A model generated the notes under the pieces. It ran no database searches, was not told where the DNA came from, and saw only the letters and a list, made by a program, of their open reading frames with translations. From positions 1 to 14,403 of the forward strand of contig JAZDEY010000073.1 in the NCBI GenBank assembly GCA_043808325.1: 14,403 nucleotides of DNA, written 5' to 3'. Of this stretch, positions 11,638-14,403 are shown piece after piece. The translations under genes and the position numbers were made by a program. Source of the DNA: JAZDEY01 sp043808325 [NCBI: Candidatus Eiseniibacteriota bacterium]. Its GTDB lineage: Bacteria > Arandabacterota > Arandabacteria > Arandabacterales. Each line of letters starts with the position of its first letter. The first letter of the stretch is position 1.

Positions 11638-12108
11638 ATGCCAAGAAGAAAACTGATCAAGAAGAGGGAAGTTCTGCCCGACGCGAAGTTCGGCAGTCAC
11701 CTTGTGACCAAGTTCGTCAGCAGCCTGATGAAACGCGGCAAGCGCAGTACCGCCGAGGGACTGTTCTACGGAAGTCTCGAGATAATTGAGAAGCGGACCG
11801 GCCAGTCGGGGATTCAGGTCTTCAAGCAGGCGGTCAACAATGTGAAGCCGGTGCTTGAGGTGCGGCCGCGCAGGGTCGGCGGCGCGACCTACCAGGTACC
11901 GATGGAAGTAAGACCGGAGCGAAGGACCGCGCTCGCGATTCGCTGGATCCTGGGAAATGCGACCGGAAGATCTGAGCACAGCATGCAGGAGTGTCTCGCA
12001 TCGGAGATCATTGCGGCATCCAAGAACGAGGGAGGCGCAGTAAAGAAGAAAGAGGACACTCACAGAATGGCAGAAGCGAACAAGGCATTTGCGCATTACC
12101 GTTGGTAG
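11638..12108 (+). CDS. rpsG: 30S ribosomal protein S7
   Basis: 156 residues, the standard length. S7 nucleates assembly of the 30S head by binding the 3' domain of 16S rRNA and lines the E site. The basic N-terminus MPRRKLIKKREVLPD and the central RPRRVGGATYQVPMEVRPERR (the family signature with the beta hairpin) are complete, and the C-terminus ends in the conserved AFAHYRW. GGAAGAGG at 11623-11630 is the ribosome binding site. The gap from rpsL is only 16 bases, much shorter than the E. coli spacer in which S7 binds its own mRNA, so that kind of autoregulation has no room here. Confidence 0.97.
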   Translation: MPRRKLIKKREVLPDAKFGSHLVTKFVSSLMKRGKRSTAEGLFYGSLEIIEKRTGQSGIQVFKQAVNNVKPVLEVRPRRVGGATYQVPMEVRPERRTALAIRWILGNATGRSEHSMQECLASEIIAASKNEGGAVKKKEDTHRMAEANKAFAHYRW

Positions 12109-12160
12109 TGACGTGCCGTTTGGGGATGAGGTAGATGAGGGTTGTAGGCGAAGGATGCGA

Positions 12161-12166
12161 GAGGGG
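12161..12166 (+). promoter_or_regulatory. Probable ribosome binding site of fusA
   Basis: GAGGGG lies 10 bases before ATG at 12177, the start that fits the EF-G family N-terminus. The alternative ATG at 12135 has GGGGA at 12122-12126 and a GAGG only three bases away. Confidence 0.55.
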
Positions 12167-12176
12167 ATTGGTCGAG

Positions 12177-14258
12177 ATGAGAAAGTATCCTCTCGAAAAA
12201 ACTAGAAATATCGGAATTGCCGCGCACATCGATGCGGGCAAGACCACGCTCACTGAGCGCATCCTTTACTACACCGGCAGGGTCTATAGACCCGGCGAGG
12301 TCGACGAGGGATCCGCCACCATGGACTGGATGGATCTGGAGAAAGAGCGGGGGATCACCATAACCTCGGCTGCTACCTCCTGTGAGTGGCGTGATCACAT
12401 AATACAGATAATCGACACGCCGGGCCACGTCGACTTCACGATCGAAGTCGAACGTTCCTTGAGGGTGCTGGATGGGGTGGTGGTTGTGTTTTGCGGGGTG
12501 GGAGGAGTGGAGCCCCAGTCGGAGACCGTATGGCGGCAGGCCTCTCGGTATCACGTGCCGAGGATCGCATTTGTGAACAAGATGGACAGAGTGGGGGCGG
12601 ACTTCGACCGGGTGATCGAGATGATGCACGAGAACCTTGGCTCCAATCCGGTGCCGATTGAGATGCCGATGGGCGCCGGCAAGGATTTCGCCGGCGTGAT
12701 CGATCTCGTAGAGATGAAGGCTTACATTTACGATGATGAGAGTCTGGGTATGAAGTATGAGGTTCGCGACATTCCCACGGAGTGGATGGCCGAGGCGAAA
12801 CTGAGGCGCGAACGCCTGATTGAAACCATAATCGAGTACGACGATATACTGCTCTCGCGGTACCTGGACGGCAAGGAGATTGCCGAGGATGCGATGCGAA
12901 AGGGCCTGAGGCGGGCGACCCTGGCGGTCAAGGTCAATCCCGTGCTCTGCGGGGCCGCGCTACGCAACAAAGGTGTTCAGAAGGTGCTCGACGCCATCGT
13001 GGATTACCTGCCCTCGCCGGTCGATGTGCCGCCGGTCACGGGAGTCAATCCCAAGACCGGGAAGACCGAGAAACGAAGAGCCAGCGACGACGAGCCTTTC
13101 TCGGCCCTGGCCTTTAAGATAATGAGCGACCCCTTTGTGGGGAGACTTACATACCTGAGGGTGTATTCGGGGAAGATCGCATCCGGCGCCGGTGTTTATA
13201 ACGCCGCGCGGAACACCCGTGAGCGGATCGCCAAGCTGCTCCTGATGCATGCCAACAAGCGCGAAGAGCTTGACGCGGCCTTTGCCGGCGACATCGTGGC
13301 GGCCGTGGGCCTCAAGAAGACCTTCACGGGCGACACCCTCAGCGACAGCAAGTATCCGATAGCGTTTGAGACGATGGAGTTCCCGGACCCCGTGATAACG
13401 GTCGCGATAGAACCCAAGTCCAGAGCGGACCAGGAGAAACTGGGCTCCGCCCTGGAGCGACTCTCGGATGAGGACCCGACTTTCAAGGTGAGAATCGATG
13501 AAGAAACCGGGCAGACCGTGATCTCCGGAATGGGCGAGCTTCATCTGGAGATCCTGGTCGCCAGGATGATCCGAGAATTCGGGGTCAAGGCCAGAGTCGG
13601 GAAGCCGCAGGTTTCCTATCGGGAGGCCGTGAGCAGGCAGGCCCGTGGCGAAGGCCGGTTTGCGAAGCAGACCGCCGGCAAGGGGCAGTTCGCGCACGTT
13701 GTGCTTGAGATAGAGCCTCTCCCGCGAGGCAAGGGATTCGAATTTGAAAACGGTGTCGGGCCCGACGTGATGCCCGAGGAGATAGTGGGGGCGATCCGCG
13801 AGAGCGTTCACGATTCGCTGGAGAGCGGACTCCTCGCCGGGTATCGCGTGGTGGATGTCAAAGCAAAGCTGGTTGGCGGCACATACCACGAGCAGGATTC
13901 AAGTGATGTCGCCTTCAAGATAGCAGCGGCGATCGCCGTGAGGGATGCGATGCTCCGCGCCAGGCCGGTGCTCCTCGAGCCCGTTATGAGCGTGGAAGTG
14001 GTCGTTCCCGAGGACTTCGTGGGGGATGTGGTAGGGGATCTCAGTGCACGCCGCGGCAGGTTGGTGGGCAGTATGCTCAGGGCCGATGGGCACGTCGTAA
14101 GAGCGACGGTGCCGCTTTCGGAGATGTTCGGGTACGCGACCGCTTTGAGATCGGCAACTCAGGGGCGGGCACTATTTACGATGCAGTTTTCTCATTACGC
14201 CGAAGTGCCCAAACAGATTGCAGAGAAAATGTCGGCAAGAATAGAAGGCATGGTGTAA
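12177..14258 (+). CDS. fusA: Elongation factor G
   Basis: 693 residues from ATG at 12177, close to the usual 690-704. EF-G is the GTPase that drives tRNA-mRNA translocation and, with RRF, ribosome recycling. The GTPase domain shows G1 AHIDAGKT (16-23), G2 RGITIT (58-63), G3 DTPGH (80-84) and G4 NKMD (134-137). Domain II includes [20 protein letters not shown]; domain III has GETG-type [18 protein letters not shown]; domain IV has [20 protein letters not shown] and the tip [14 protein letters not shown]; domain V has [28 protein letters not shown] and ends [13 protein letters not shown]. An in-frame ATG at 12135 would add 14 residues ([14 protein letters not shown]) unlike any EF-G N-terminus I know, so I prefer 12177. 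It lies between rpsG and tuf as in str operons. All motifs look functional, and nothing marks it as a divergent paralogue. Confidence 0.96.
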   Translation: MRKYPLEKTRNIGIAAHIDAGKTTLTERILYYTGRVYRPGEVDEGSATMDWMDLEKERGITITSAATSCEWRDHIIQIIDTPGHVDFTIEVERSLRVLDGVVVVFCGVGGVEPQSETVWRQASRYHVPRIAFVNKMDRVGADFDRVIEMMHENLGSNPVPIEMPMGAGKDFAGVIDLVEMKAYIYDDESLGMKYEVRDIPTEWMAEAKLRRERLIETIIEYDDILLSRYLDGKEIAEDAMRKGLRRATLAVKVNPVLCGAALRNKGVQKVLDAIVDYLPSPVDVPPVTGVNPKTGKTEKRRASDDEPFSALAFKIMSDPFVGRLTYLRVYSGKIASGAGVYNAARNTRERIAKLLLMHANKREELDAAFAGDIVAAVGLKKTFTGDTLSDSKYPIAFETMEFPDPVITVAIEPKSRADQEKLGSALERLSDEDPTFKVRIDEETGQTVISGMGELHLEILVARMIREFGVKARVGKPQVSYREAVSRQARGEGRFAKQTAGKGQFAHVVLEIEPLPRGKGFEFENGVGPDVMPEEIVGAIRESVHDSLESGLLAGYRVVDVKAKLVGGTYHEQDSSDVAFKIAAAIAVRDAMLRARPVLLEPVMSVEVVVPEDFVGDVVGDLSARRGRLVGSMLRADGHVVRATVPLSEMFGYATALRSATQGRALFTMQFSHYAEVPKQIAEKMSARIEGMV

Positions 14259-14274
14259 GTGCCTAGAGCAATCC

Positions 14275-14280
14275 AGGAGG
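14275..14280 (+). promoter_or_regulatory. Ribosome binding site of the second tuf gene
   Basis: AGGAGG, continuing into GAAGG, stands 9 bases before the ATG at 14290 in the 31-base fusA-tuf gap. A full core match fits the very high demand for EF-Tu. Confidence 0.8.
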
Positions 14281-14289
14281 GAAGGATCG

Positions 14290-14403
14290 ATGGCGAAGGC
14301 GAAGTTTGAGAGGACCAAGCCGCATTTGAACGTGGGGACGATCGGGCACATAGATCATGGGAAGACGACCTTGACGAGCGCGATCACGCTGTGCCTGAAC
14401 AAG
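14290..14403 (+). CDS. tuf: Elongation factor Tu, N-terminal end (3' truncated by window edge)
   Basis: 38 codons are present. The start [20 protein letters not shown] is the canonical EF-Tu N-terminus, followed by the G1 loop [11 protein letters not shown], which binds the GTP phosphates. This is the second tuf in the window: the first ends at 145, in the same orientation. Its position after fusA is the classic str operon location. The visible parts of the two copies do not overlap, so their identity to each other cannot be tested here. Confidence 0.97.
   Translation, partial: MAKAKFERTKPHLNVGTIGHIDHGKTTLTSAITLCLNK

Overview
This window is a dense, single-strand block of core translation and transcription genes. 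In order it holds the tail of an elongation factor Tu gene, rpmG (L33), secE, nusG, rplK (L11), rplA (L1), rplJ (L10), rplL (L7/L12), rpoB, rpoC, rpsL (S12), rpsG (S7), fusA (EF-G) and the start of a second tuf gene. It is the bacterial secE-nusG-rplKAJL-rpoBC ('rif') block joined directly to the rpsL-rpsG-fusA-tuf ('str') block. All genes lie on the + strand, every complete gene is full length and open, and the gaps are 7 to 68 bases. No stretch longer than 70 bases is without a gene, and no RNA gene, mobile element, CRISPR array or convincing intrinsic terminator is visible.

The DNA looks moderately GC-rich. The organism is a bacterium with the large-subunit RNA polymerase architecture common in Gram-negative-type lineages: beta has the insertion in its C-terminal half before the conserved GDK..GRHGNKG motif, and beta' has a long insertion in the trigger loop (SI3-like). 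Several local residues resemble the Bacteroidetes/FCB side of the tree: the beta motif VHYTHYGR, the beta' trigger-loop motif [10 protein letters not shown] with Leu in place of the usual Met, and FFPSYILVEM in NusG. I read this as a bacterium in or near the FCB group, possibly an uncultivated phylum. This placement is from memory of families, without alignment, and is low confidence.

Layout: 1-145 tuf C-terminus; 181-1111 rpmG, secE, nusG (50S assembly, protein export, transcription elongation); 1142-3307 the L11-L1 and L10-L7/L12 proteins, which form the L1 stalk and the factor-binding stalk; 3338-11211 the two catalytic RNA polymerase subunits; 11229-12108 S12 and S7 of the 30S subunit; 12177-14258 EF-G; 14290 to the end the EF-Tu N-terminus. 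The gene set couples production of RNA polymerase, the ribosome's GTPase-associated centre, and the two GTPases that use it.

Start codons vary: GTG for rpmG and rpoC, TTG for rpsL, ATG elsewhere. The starts of rpoC and fusA are better placed downstream of the longest open frame, on the basis of Shine-Dalgarno positions and family N-termini. I found no undescribed biological system. The most useful observations are the two directly repeated tuf genes flanking the cluster, the lack of room for the Escherichia coli-type L10 and S7 autoregulatory leaders, the strong contrast between rplL and rpoB ribosome binding sites, a 13-base tandem duplication across the first tuf stop codon, and an unusual EF-Tu C-terminal motif.
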